NCBI GenBank assembly: GCA_030765065.1
Contig: CM060989.1
Location: 34,711,501 to 34,775,500, forward strand
DNA length: 64,000 bases
Source: Deroplatys truncata
Taxonomy: Eukaryota; Arthropoda; Insecta; Mantodea; Mantidae
Direction: 5' to 3'
The notes under the pieces are model-generated. The model ran no database searches, had not been told where the DNA came from, and worked only from the letters and a program-made list of their open reading frames with translations. Of this stretch, positions 52,755-63,850 are shown piece by piece. Both the position numbers and the translations under genes were made by a program. The stretch's first letter is position 1; the number at the start of each line of letters is the position of its first letter.

Positions 52755-53430
52755 ATGTATAATAATAGATTATGATACAAGGGGTAAAAGTAGATTTTTA
52801 TTTTGCGAGTAGCAATGTTTGCGACACGAAGGACTTAGGCCGAGTTTCGCAATTCTACCAGAAAAATAAACTACTTTTAACACGTGTGGTATATACTGTT
52901 TTTAGACAATTAATATTTAATGATTATATAAGAATTAAATTTTATTTTTGTTTAAAGAAATTTTAAATTCATTGGTTTAATTAAGAATTTTATTAGAAGC
53001 GATTAAATGTTATATATATTGCTTTCTGGATTATTTTGTATAAGTAGTTCTAGTGTTATTCTTTCAGCTGCTTCTGTAATTTCATCTGCTCTTCCATTTC
53101 AGTTTCTTCTGAATTCATAATTGCCGCCATTTAATCTTTATGTAGGTTATACTAGTAAAAGAATAACGTTTTAGATCAAAGAAAGCACAAGGCTGCCAAT
53201 ATAACATATAGGTTAACTCTACAACGAATTGTGTTAAATTGAAGTATGACGATTTGTATTGTGAGCAGATAATGCGAGCGCCGTGAGAAATTAATATGTA
53301 AAAAGGCATAATGAAGAGTAGAACCTAATCAAACCAATTCGCGTTATTAAACATGTGCAAATACAAAGGATAATTGTCATGTGATTGGACTTGAAACCAA
53401 AGTTGGTCACAATGAAGATTATCGTACTAG
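52755..53430 (-). repeat. Repeat X copy 2, uninterrupted (carries tyrosine-recombinase-like fragment)
   Basis: Starts TAATAGATTATGATACAAGG and matches both flanks of the Gypsy insertion in order. The minus strand at 53127-53010 keeps NSEETEMEEQ and EAAERITLEL-like residues across frameshifts. The site corresponding to the Gypsy insertion (around 52895-52905, TACTGTTTTTAGACAA) is unoccupied. Confidence 0.7.
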
Positions 53431-53434
53431 AAAT

Positions 53435-53900
53435 ATACCGAGCGATATGGTCCCGTGGTAACCTGTGCGGTCTCGGGATCGATTCCCGTTAGGCCGGCCG
53501 CTGACCTTGATTGTGGAATGTTTGGGTAGATTATATAATGCCCGCGAATTTTCCTGTTCCCCATTTTCTGTCATTTCATTTCCTTGTCATGTTTCAGGGT
53601 CGACGTATCAGGTGATCAGGTGAATGGACGGTGGGCGAGGCTAATGGCGGGGGACTTTGCTTTGTGGAACCGTCTGTCCTAGCGTTCGGAGTGGAACGGG
53701 CCTTAGAGAGACCTCTCCTTGAGGGGAAACAGTCCTATGGGAGTGCAGCCGGCGTAAGGATGACACGTTAGGGACCCCGACTGTGATTGAGACTCCCAGC
53801 CCGGATCTGGTTGCCTCCTGTGTCCTTCGTTTCTCCCCTTCCTGCTTGGGGTTTCCAGAACCACAATAGGCGACTGTGAGCTTAAGTACCGAATTCTTCC
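53435..53900 (+). mobile_element. tRNA-headed SINE (S2) with GC-rich body
   Basis: ATACCGAGCGATATGGTCCC head, box B GGGATCGATTCCCGT, body with ATTTTCTGTCATTTCATTTC and TGTTTCAGGGTCGACG, then GC-rich sequence to about 53900. The antisense 92-codon frame is within the body. Confidence 0.6.
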
Positions 53901-54183
53901 TCCGCTTCCTGGTAGCCATTACAGAAATACTCTACTTTTCCTTCTAGGCAAGAACTCTGAGGAAATTTTGCAAAGCTTCTTCAATAGTTTTCACAGCATC
54001 ATGAAGTTTCAAATTGTCTTCACACACTGAGTTCTGGAAAAGTGAGTTAGGAGCAGGCAAGGATCCGGGACAAGAGCGAAGTGAAGTAGGTATACTGTGC
54101 ATCGAGTAGGGTGGAGTGAGGTGGCGCATTGGGGTGTTGTTTACCTGTGAGGCCATGTACAATCCGCTTCGTGACTAGAGGTA

Positions 54184-55456
54184 CGAGGGCTGTCCCAGAA
54201 GTACCGACCTAACAAAGAAAATATAAAAAGTTTGGGAAAAAAACACCTTTATTTCTCTACATAGTCTCCTTTCAGCTCGATACACTTTTCCCAGCGATGT
54301 TCAATAGCTTCGATACCCTGTTTATAGTGAGAACAGTCAAGTTCTGCAAAATAGCCATCAACTGCAAACTCCACCTCTTCATTGTTGGCAAATATTTTAC
54401 CACCAAGTCATTTCTTCAACTCTGGAAACAGAAAATAATCAGAGGGGGCTAAGTCTGGCAAATAGGGTGCATGAGGAGGCAATTCGAATTTTAACTCATT
54501 GATTTGGGCCATGGCGATAATGGATGTGTGAACTGGTGCATTGTCTTGATGAAATAAAAGTTTCTTTTTCGCTAAATGCGGCCGTTTTTTTGCTTGATTT
54601 CATCATTCAAACGCTGCACTAAGTTTCCATAATACTCCCCATTGATTGCTTTTCCTTTTTGAAGATAATCAATTGAAATTATCCCACGCGCACGCCTAGA
54701 AACTGACGCCATGACCTTGCCTGCAGATGGAAGTATCTTCCCCTTCTTTGGAGCTGATTCTCCCCTTTCAATCCACTGTTTTAACTGTTCCTTCGTCTCA
54801 GGTGTGAAGTGATGGACCCATATTTCATCCATGGTTATGAATCGACGAAAAGCTTGGCTTTATTGCAGCGAAACATCGCCAAACACTCGACTGAAACATC
54901 CTCACGACGCTGGTTTTGTTCCATTGTGAGTAAACACGGCACCCATCTTGCGCACAGTTTTCTCATGTCTAAATTTTCAGTCAGTATGCAATGCACAGCA
55001 CTTTTTAAATGCCTACGATGTCTGCTAGCTCGCGCACTTTCAGTCGACGGTCATTCAAATCCATTTTATGGATTTTCTTCACAATTTCTGACGTGGTCAG
55101 CTCATTTGGTCGACCACTACGATGTTCGTCTTGGCAGCCGGCACGGCCTCGCTTAAACTCTGCCACCCAATATTCTACTGTTGTAAACGAAGGAGCAGAT
55201 TCCACCAGAGTGGAATCTAGCTCAACTTTAATATTAGTTGGACTAAGACCTTTCAAATGATGGCCAATTTTATCCATGTTTAAAAATTCGCCGAGAGAGT
55301 TCACTTTTAATGGCTGCCAAACAATTACTAAACAACGTAGTATCGTCAAACTTCAAACTTAAGCTTTATACGGTTGGTATTTTCTACCATAGTCATTTGT
55401 GTGAAACAACAACCGCTATATATACGTCAGGTCGGGTACTTCTGGGAATGCCCTCG
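54184..55456 (-). mobile_element. mariner family M1, full-length copy D (1273 bp)
   Basis: TA on both sides (54182-54183; 55457-55458). Ends CGAGGGCTGTCCCAGAAGTA and its inverted counterpart; these are the best-matched termini of the four M1 copies. Confidence 0.92.
54249..55277 (-). pseudogene. mariner transposase pseudogene (M1 copy D)
   Basis: ATG at 55277 (MDKIGHHLKGLSP, with an 8-residue deletion after position 6). HTH block DRRLKVRELADIVGI, first catalytic Asp in MDEIWVHHF near 54825, KGKAINGEYYGNL near 54630. The third site APSDYFLFPELKK (codon gat, complement near 54437) keeps the ancestral Asp. The gene is broken by frameshifts near 55000 and 54840. Confidence 0.88.
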
Positions 55457-55675
55457 TATAATGCACTTGTGTCTCTCATTCTGATGTATATGTCTTACTT
55501 CATTTTGCACTATGACTAGACTAGTGTTTACAGTATATCATTGATGTTTTGTTTACATCAAGAGTACTGAGCTTACGGAACTTAATAGTAAGGTTGCATA
55601 TACATTGGTTGCTAACTTGTTCCGGATCCTTAGCCTGGTTAGGAGTTAAGAGTAGTCAGACGAAGGGGGCTCCAG

Positions 55676-55885
55676 TAATACCGAGCGAGTTAGTTCCGCG
55701 GTAACGTGTGATACTAGCATTCAAGAGGTCCGCGCTTCAAATCCCACCAGGACCGTCCTTCCTGACTGGTCTTTCCCGGTTTTCCTCAGTCCTCATAACT
55801 GGCAAATGTTGGGAAGTACCCTAAGCTTAGGCCTGAAATGTTTCTTTCCCAAAATTCCTTTTTCACATATCATTTAATTGCATAT
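55676..55885 (+). mobile_element. tRNA-headed SINE (S2-like)
   Basis: TACCGAGCGAGTTAGTTCCG head, box-B-like CGCTTCAAATCCCACC, TTTCCCGGTTTTCCTCAGTC, AGTACCCTAAGC. The 3' boundary is uncertain. Confidence 0.6.
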
Positions 55886-56242
55886 TTCCAGGGTAGAGCT
55901 AGGACAAATGTCCATTGAGCGAGGAATCAACATAACTACCACCCTACCTAGTACGCGTTACGTTGCACTGCATACGCGGACCCAGGGCTGCACAGTTACT
56001 GGTATGGTAGAGTTGCTCTCTGTGAGCTTTATGTTTATGTTCTGTTCCACCCCTGACGCTTCTCTTTACAGTTCCAGGTTACCTGTGGCACTTCCTTCCT
56101 CTCACCGCACTGTCGATACAAAGCCCAGCGTGCATACATTATAAGTCAAAGGATATTTTGTCCTAGCTTTGATCATCAGTGTCCATCGCCTGTGATGCCA
56201 TATGTAGTAAGAACGAGCGTTAAACAGCACTAAAACAATTCT

Positions 56243-57045
56243 GACGTGTTCATATGACTTTCTCTACCCTCTATCGCTTATTAGTGGGTATACAAATTAT
56301 TCTTACGAAAGTTTATTTTCCTATCTACTTCATTTTAATCGAGATAAACCTTTCCAGAAATAGTTGCATTACACACTTCGTTATAGATACAAAGGAAATG
56401 TTTAAGAACTGGTCGCTATATGCTGGCCTTAAAATTCCATACTCTCTCCATGACATCGAGAGGAACAACTGAAAATCGACAGAACAAGAATGGTAAGTAT
56501 TGAACAATTCGAATCATTAATAGCGCATATCTCGGAAATGGCTGATGCCACAAAAATGTTATTTGAAATGAATTATGTGTTTTAAAGAGATCTCATTTTT
56601 TGTGTAGTACGTTTTCGTCTATCGTGTAACGTTTACCAATTATGCAAGATTGTATAGATTTCCTGCACATGCGCGGCTCGAATTCGGGAGATCCCGGGTT
56701 CGATTCCGGTGGCGTTCACTCTGATCATGGGTTTTTCGTGGTTCTCCCTGGTTGACAAAGGCGAATCTGGAGTGGTATATTCTACCAGGCTCTCCTCTCT
56801 CCCCATTTCCTCTCATTTCAGGCTGTTAAAATGAAGTAGATAGGAAAATAAACTTTCGTAAGAAGAATTTGTATACCCCTAATAGACTATAGATGGTAGA
56901 CAAAAATCATGCCAATGTAACACATCAGAATTTTTTTTATTCAGGAAGTTTCGAAAGCGCATTTCCGGTAAAATCTCGATACATCGAATTTTTGGGTGGA
57001 GGCAGAACTTCGTCTGTTTACTACAGGTAAGTAGAGAGAAAGTAA
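56243..57045 (+). repeat. Repeat R, rearranged copies around a SINE
   Basis: A forward 5' half (56243-56654, start ATATGACTTTCTCTACCC), then a SINE, then a reverse 5' end (56826-56930, ending 'tgtaacacatcag'), then a forward 3' end (56940-57045). It looks like two or three copies joined after deletion. Confidence 0.65.
56655..56825 (+). mobile_element. tRNA-headed SINE (S2), 5'-truncated
   Basis: Box B GGGTTCGATTCCGGTGG, TGGGTTTTTCGTGGTTCTCC, AGGCGAATCTGGAGTGGTAT, CCATTTCCTCTCATTTCAGG. Confidence 0.65.
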
Positions 57046-57640
57046 AAACGTCTACCTACCTCTTTCAGCTCCTATAGCGGTCGCGTCATGCGGAAGCTGT
57101 TCATTATTTTCGCAGGAAAGGTTAAATATGCCTTATGACGTCTGCAGGTAAATGTAATAATTCTTTAATTTTAAAATTTAACGTGGTCATATCAAATCAA
57201 GGTTACCTTTGGAAGGTAGATCTCGAGAAGACAACAGTAACTATCTTGGTCCTTTTAGACCGGATGTATTTGCGATCAAAGCTGCTTTCTCAATCAGGAC
57301 ATAGCGTCACAAGGTGTGCCGGAAAACCACTGTTACCTGTTCTAGTTTTTACTTTAGCTTGCTAAAGCATTGAACATTACTGACCAAGGTTTCAATGTTA
57401 TAGGTTTGCTAGGTTCTGCTCCCCCATACGTCGCTTCTAAGTAGTAAAAGACAGGGTGAGGCTATATCAAATATACAGTAACTTGACTATCGTAGTGATC
57501 AAGTCGGGTTATAATTGTCCTTAACACTGAAACCTAAGAGTTTGCTGTATTATCTTCTGTCACTCTTGTTTTAGTTAAACAGTCCTATCCCTTTAATTAG
57601 GGACAGCAGTTTATAAGCTCAGTTTTCTTTAGGAAAATTA
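57046..57640. other. Unassigned DNA
   Basis: A 76-codon forward frame (57135-57365) has no recognisable features. No repeat match seen. Confidence 0.3.
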
Positions 57641-59170
57641 TCATTTGGGTTCATCAGACCCAAAAGTTCATATCTTTTCCTACCCAATGCTTCACATTTG
57701 ATGATTATATGAGAGGCAGTATCATCTCTTTGTTACATAGCCTGCATACTGATTCCTCTCTAAAGATTCGCATTGTATGCAGGTATTTCTGTAATCTACA
57801 ATGTCCCGTCAAGAACCAGATTATCAGGTTTGCTTCAGATCTATTGAGATTAAGTACATCTTCAGTGAGTGAGGAGGTTATACTACTCATCTTTCTCTAC
57901 TGTGCGTCCATCCCTCTGTTTGAACCATCGCAATTGGTGTTTATGATTAATACATTCAGCAATGGTTCTTCGAACAGTGTTTAAGGCTATGCCAAAAAAC
58001 TGGTTCAGGTCCAGTAAATGTTTGAGCAGATCCTTTTCTTGCCAAAATATCTGCTTTTTCATTGCCTAAAATGCCCTTATGCCCAGGCACCCACCCAAGA
58101 TTAACCTTGTTGTATTTTACCAACTGCATGAAGTTTATTAGGCAGTTCCAGACCAACTTATATTTTATCTGATAACTTGCGATTGCTTTTAGCGCAGTCT
58201 GTCAGAGAAAATCGAAATGTTGCTTTCTTTGTAGCCCCTTTTTAGATTCTTCCTGACACAGGTTTCAATTGCATAAGCTTCAGCTTGAAATACAATGGCA
58301 TTGTAACTAAAAGCAATATAAATGTCACACTTTGGTGCTTCCTCACGTATCCCAGCTCCAGATCTATTGTCCTTTTTAGAGCCATCTGTGTACCAGATTA
58401 GGCTACCTTCAGGACATTGCATCTTGTTCTGATTCTATTCTAACCTATGTTGAATGCTGTCATATAATCATTATCCATAAAGTTGAGGGTAACTGATTAT
58501 TAGGGCTGCGACATCGGAGTACTACGCAAAGGAAAGCGCATGTCTCGTGAATATGTACTTTATTTCTGCAATACTATTTAGAACATATACACCTGACTTA
58601 TATAACTGAAATGCCTTTATGTAATCATTAATGCAAAACGCTACGTCACAATGTGCACATAGGTAACATATATAAATTTATTGCAATGAATTACATCCCG
58701 CAACTTTGTATTGTGTAGTTTATATAACGGAGTATCGACAGAAATAAATGCCGCGCATAGCTCTTCATTAAACGTTTGGTTTTATAGGTGACTCTTGCTG
58801 TAGCAATTTATCCTCATATTTTGCAATACAACGCCTGTATGTTGCTGTGTTGACATGTCTTAGCACATTACTCGATCTACTATGCGCAGAAGCAATTTGC
58901 TATTGCACGGTTTGCAATAAAGGTTTTCATTAATAATACGGAAAGCATTTTCCCCATACTCCAGTGTAAAGTTTTGCAACGTCGTTGACTTTATTGCCCT
59001 TTCCTTTGGCATTTCATCCACTGAACACTGTGTGGCGATCACTTTACTCAACTGTACAAGTAACCCTCTCGTTGTAAACAGTCAACTACAGGACGCCTCT
59101 AAACAAACGTAACGACTCCGATGTCGCAGCTCTACTGATTATATTCGCCATTCTTGTATGCCCTAAAGTA
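57640..59170 (-). pseudogene. LINE RNase H / C-terminal remnant, split by a hAT element
   Basis: On the minus strand: LIWYTDGSKK with GAGI (first RNase H Asp) near 58400, FQAEAYAIETC (Glu) near 58285, ISIFSD (Asp), then WVPGHKGILGNEKADILARK near 58080, and a Cys-rich CRLCNKE end near 57730. All four RNase H catalytic positions are visible, but frames are broken between 58190 and 58156. The hAT element at 58501-59134 interrupts it; upstream LINE sequence resumes at 59135-59170. It is an I/Jockey-type LINE. Confidence 0.78.
58501..59134 (-). mobile_element. Non-autonomous hAT element with intact ends (634 bp)
   Basis: Inverted ends TAGGGCTGCGACATCGGAGT (left) and, in reverse, TAGAGCTGCGACATCGGAGT (right): 19 of 20 match. 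Perfect 8-bp duplication CTGATTAT at 58493-58500 and 59135-59142, diagnostic for hAT. The minus strand encodes a zinc-ribbon/BED-like N-terminal remnant (LYCKPCNSKLL near 58900) and, after a break, FNEELCAAFISVDTPLYKLH near 58770, as in hAT transposases with CGGBP1-like N-termini. The catalytic core is absent. Confidence 0.92.
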
Positions 59171-60025
59171 TTAGGGTTGTACCAGAAAGATAAACAGTGA
59201 CTGGCGTGCGTGATGTTAACAGAATGTTGGTAAACTGTCACTATTCAACAGTTTGACATACTGATTGGTTAACATCCCAAGAGCAAGAGAGAGAACACAA
59301 AAGAACAGAAACATATAAAGCACACCGCCACACACAGTGGATTCAACACAGACACAAAGGAGAAAATAATAGTGAAATGCAAACGACAGGAAGAAACCAG
59401 AGAAACCACAACATTAAAGCCAGTAAAAAACAAATGACGTATACAGAAAATTTACATAGCATCCCAGATTAAATGTAAAGTTCAGTGGATCTTTAAGCAG
59501 TACGGTATCCACTTGGCATTCCATAACAAGTATTAGAAATGGGCAGAAAATGACGTAACGGTTACATTGTAACGGTTACCGAAGTAATGGGGACGGACTA
59601 TAACTAGTTATTCAATAACGATTGTCAAAGTAATGAAGACAGTACTGGTTATTTCGTTAACAGTTACCGAGTTTGGGTAACATCATTCACTGCATGTGCA
59701 CTGATATCGCTTATCAGGAACTAGAGTCTCCTCCGCAAGAGATCATGCGTGGTTTGTCGATCTAATGTATCATCTGGCGAGAAAAAGATCTACTAATTAT
59801 ACGCTTTGCTACATATATGTAACCAAGTAAGATTGCATATTTTGTGATGCTAAACAAGACTGTGTGTTTGGGCGTTATATAACTTCCCAGAGAATATTTA
59901 GGTTATTATATGCTCAACCTGTCAGGTTTCTGCTGGCAATAATGATGTATTTTGCTTTGCTATATGCATCACGTAATGTTCATTTAGGTTCCCATATAGC
60001 TCAGTAAATTTTATGAAAACCTATA
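59143..60025. other. Unassigned DNA with a TAACGGTTAC inverted-repeat cluster
   Basis: 59565-59600 contains TAACGGTTACATTGTAACGG, an internally symmetric motif. Related TAACCGTTACATGT occurs at 62141-62154 and CTGTTACATGTAACAG at 63349-63364. No gene seen. Confidence 0.4.
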
Positions 60026-61525
60026 CCACAGCACTCTCCCTAATGACAGCAAAAGACTAGCATTATTCACATTCAAACCCATGGAGGAAATAGAAGAAAT
60101 ACAATCAATACTAATAGACGAAGTCAGAGTAGCAATCCAGGAAGCTAAAACGGGGAAACCCCCCGGAGATGACAATATAAGCAACGAATATCTGAAAGCA
60201 GGAAGAGATATCATTGTGAATACCCTAACTAACCTGTTCAGTGAAGTAATAACGACAGAGGTAGTACCCGAACAATGGACTGCGTATCGCATACTACTAC
60301 ACAAAAAAGGTAGTAAACCAGATAAAAACAGCCACCGCCCAATCTCACTGATATCAGACATATATAAAATATTCTCGAAAGTAATCAGCAAAAGGATGAG
60401 CAGGAACATTCAAGAAAACCAGCCAGTGGAACAAGCGGGATTCAGACAAGGATACTCAACAACCGATCACTTACAAGCCATAGCACAACTTATAGAAAAA
60501 ACAGAAGAATACAACCTTAAATCATCGACTTCCAAAAAGCATTCGATACGGTTGAGCATGTATCATTACTAGCAGCCCTGAGGAAACATGGAACAGAAGA
60601 AAAATACACCAAAATCCTGCCAATATATGCTTACAAACCACCGCCAGAATCCAGATGGACAGACAAGGGAGAGAGCTCAAGCTATAAAGAGGGGTACAGC
60701 AGGGCGATACAATTTCACCCAAACTCTTCATTTACTTACTCGCAGAGGTTTTCAGAAATATCAAAGAGCAATACGGAATAAACATAGATGGGAGGAAAAT
60801 ATCTAATCTACGCTTCGCAGACGACATAGTTCTCACGGTAAATACAACAGAAGAACTAAAGGCCTTTATGACAGAAGTAAATGAGCTCAGTACCAAAGTA
60901 GGACTCCATATGAACGCAGAAAAGGTAAAACTAGTGACAAATGACAGAGAGAAAGACATCGCAATAATGCAAGTTGAACCACTGGAATATGTGCAGGAAA
61001 TAATTTACCTGGGACAAACAATCTCCTTCAAGAAAAGTATGACCAAGGAAATGACGAGGAGGATATCGACGGCATGGTCAAAGTTCTGGGAACTGAAATT
61101 CATATTACTAGAATAATCCTTGAACCTTAACATGAAGAGGCATATCATGAACATATGCATATTATCTGCACTGGTATACGGCTCCCAAACGTGGAGTGCA
61201 ACAAAAATATAAAAAGTCAATATAAACATGTCAAAGAAAAATTAAAAGAAAAATTACAAGGCATCAGATGGAGATATAGAATTAGGAACGATGTAATAAG
61301 AGGAAAAACACAAATAATAGACACAGAAAAGACCAGCAGTTATCAAAAATGGAGATGGGCGGGACACATGAGGCAAGATCCCAGCCGATGGACCCACAGG
61401 TTAACGACATGGGAGCCGAGGACAGAAGAACAAAGAAAAGTAGGCCGTCAGAGATCACGATGGTCAGATGAGCTCAAGAAGGCATTCGGCAGCAAATGCA
61501 CTACAGCAGCAAAAGACTGAGGGAG
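60026..61525 (+). pseudogene. RTE-like LINE reverse transcriptase, 5'-truncated, frameshifted
   Basis: Frame 1 (60081-60530): KTGKPPGDDNIS, HKKGSKPDKNSHRPISLIS, AGFRQGYSTTDHL. A 1-nt shift follows at IDFQKAFDTVEH. The active-site block NLRFADDIVL is near 60815, then NAEKVKLV and YLGQTISF to a stop near 61115. After another shift come SALVYGSQTW and a C-terminal region with WRWAGHMRQDPSRW and VGRQRSRWSDELKKAFG, ending 61520. The endonuclease domain is missing. At least three frame breaks; the rest is well conserved. Confidence 0.85.
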
Positions 61526-61599
61526 ATGACAACTTCTAGTCAAGCCAGAAACCCAGAACATCAGTACAAGGATGCGTCAGCCAAGCTAGCAAGAGACAA

Positions 61600-61785
61600 C
61601 TGGAGAAAAGAAGTGAAGGACTACAGAAACAGTGCATGAAAACAAGTGAAGGACTAAAGGATCAGTGTATAGTGTTGAAGTCAGCCAAACTAGAAAGAGA
61701 CAACAGGAGAAAAGAAAAGTGAAGGACTAAAGAATCAGTGCATGAACAAACAGTGAAGGACTAAAGGTCAGTATATAGTGTTAAA
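61600..61785 (+). repeat. Short tandem phrases in the LINE 3' region
   Basis: GTGAAGGACTA(A/C)AG recurs at about 61612, 61647, 61720 and 61754, with CAGTG(C/T)AT(G/A) and AAAGAGACAAC segments in between. This is a loose 3-4 unit repeat of about 35-75 bp between the ORF end and flanking DNA. Confidence 0.6.
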
Positions 61786-62690
61786 ACGCATGTATAGAAC
61801 CATAATTAATAGACTAGTTTTAAGAATTAGGTGGATCCTTCACGGAATGGCTAACCGGGATCGCCAAACCAAGCCACCTCTCCAAGGAGAGAGACCCATG
61901 CTCCCCGGGGACGTTATCGGCAATATTAATAATAACAGCTCAGTTCATCTGTATAGACTGTGTATATGTGCAGGAATTAGAAGCAAGTGCAGATGTATTT
62001 TGCGATTATAAACCACCGTAGTAATCAAAGTGTTTACACAGCTAGAGAAACTTCTTTTTTTATTGCATCAAATAATAAAGTAAGTCTGTATCGACATCGT
62101 CCATATTGAAACATAGTTACAGCTAGTCGCTACTGGTAACCGTTACATGTCAGGGACGGTTCTACTTCAGCTGTTTACTAACTAGGTGGATTCGAATATA
62201 ATTTTATTTCTATTTTAAATGTTTTATATTAAAATATTTCACTACTCACGTAGAGAAATATAATTTTACGAATCACTATTTTAAGAGCTAAAATCAACCA
62301 TTCCGAAGTGTTACCGCAGCAGTAGCAGGGAATAAGGAAAATGGGTTGTAAGCGAGCGAAATGGGAAAGCCGCCATGCCCACGAGCAGGAATAGAGGGTT
62401 TGTGCAGCTCTTCTCGGCCCTGCGATCTTCAGCTGTACTTCTTATGGTGGTTGCCACGACAACCAACTCAAACTTGGACTGTACGAGTGCTGAGTCCTCC
62501 CAGAAACTATGCTTCGAGGCTACGGTGAAGGCAAAATCTTGGATTTTTTTTATTAAAAAGACCCCTTATAGAGGCATTCGATGGCCAGTGACACTTGTGA
62601 AATCTTTGTAAACTTGTAAACATCCCCTCCCATGGGTAACAGAATGTTTTCCCTCTCAAATCACTTTTCAAACTTCAAGCCCTCAGATCC
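61786..62690. other. Unassigned DNA
   Basis: Two forward frames of 77-78 codons lack recognisable features. GC-richer segments at 61840-61920 and 62370-62530. Confidence 0.3.
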
Positions 62691-62694
62691 CACC

Positions 62695-62935
62695 TCTGTG
62701 GTACGGGGGAAGCGTGTCTACCTCACATTTAAGAGGTCCCGTGTTCGAATCCCGGGCAGGGTGCGTTACCCGGATAAAGTTTTTCCGGGGTTTTCCTTAT
62801 CCTGAAAGATGGATGTCGGATAACTTTTAGCTTTATGGACCCCGGACAATTTGAGCATCATTTCATCCGTTTCATTCACCGTCCGATGTGATAAAAAGAG
62901 CTGTCGCACTGGCCCTCAGTGCCAGTTCAGTTCAT
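62695..62935 (+). mobile_element. tRNA-headed SINE-like repeat (S4)
   Basis: TCTGTGGTACGGGGGAAGCG (box A-like), box B GTGTTCGAATCCCGGG, then TTTTTCCGGGGTTTTCCTTA and TTTCATCCGTTTCATTCACC. Single copy in the window. Confidence 0.6.
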
Positions 62936-63388
62936 GTGCGAAAACAATATGTATATAGCTATTATTGTCATTATGTGTCTGGTGTTGGAAGTTCGCTAAT
63001 GTGAATTAAAGTATCAACAAGAAGTTTATGTCTTGAGAAACATTTAAAACATTCGCGATTTGCAATGAATTCGCAAAATGACAGTATGTTGCGTGTTACA
63101 AAACTCTTTTTCGCTGCGGACTAAGAACGATAAATGAGACGTGATTTTTACGAGTGGACCTAAGATAATTCTTAGTGTATCGACACAGAAAGTGGAAAGG
63201 AAATGTGCGAAGTTTTACGTTAGACATTTTAAAAGCTCGTGGCATAGTGAGTACGCCAGCCGAAAGGGTAGGAGAGTCAATTTAATGTACAAGAAATAGG
63301 TAATTTGCATGTCTCAGCTTCACCTATCGTTTAGGCTACGAGCTGCCACTGTTACATGTAACAGTTTATCACATCCCTAAGTAATATT

Positions 63389-63850
63389 AAGAATCCACTC
63401 AGGAAATCTCTTTCAGATACAGTACCAATTAACACAAAATCAGGAATATACAAAACCTACTGTATAAACTGTGACAAAATTTATGTTGGAAACCAGAGCC
63501 AAAGAACATATCAGAAATATCAGATACAAAGAAATGAACAAATCGGCAATTGCAACGCGCTTTTACCATAATCGTGAAATTGAACCGGAAGCTATTACTA
63601 AAACAGGGAAAAAGACCACTGGAATTGACATTATATGGAAAAATCTACATTTTTAAAGCCCATTCACTTGATGAGCTTCAATGTGCTCCAAACAGGCCAA
63701 CTTTACAGATTCATCCGGAAGATGCCAAGCACTGCCAACAGAAGCTATCGTTATGCAACAGTTCCGGCCGGAATGTCGCGGCAGTCGGTCTGCAGCTGAG
63801 GATGGGAGCGAATCCTCTCGAAACTAGTTCTGCCAAATATAACTAAATAA
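63389..63850 (+). pseudogene. Penelope-like element, GIY-YIG endonuclease remnant
   Basis: Near 63430 the frame reads TKSGIYKTYCINCDKIYVG: GIY followed by a Cys-containing spacer and YVG, the GIY-YIG motif pair at the C-terminus of Penelope-like retroelements. One frameshift later, TRAKEHIRNIRYKEMNKSA (63487-63545) is the expected R...EH continuation. The sequence ends with a GWERILSKLV-type and DGSE-like stretch and a stop near 63845. The reverse transcriptase part is absent, so only the 3' end survives. Confidence 0.75.

Noticed and set aside
53460..53490. Intact tRNA genes at the SINE heads
   Set aside because: Box B-like motifs are present but the cloverleaf arms do not close and conserved SINE bodies follow directly.
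62375..62611. 78-codon frame with a hydrophobic N-terminus as a secreted peptide
   Set aside because: No homologous copy, no clear signal cleavage site or start context, surrounded by repeats.
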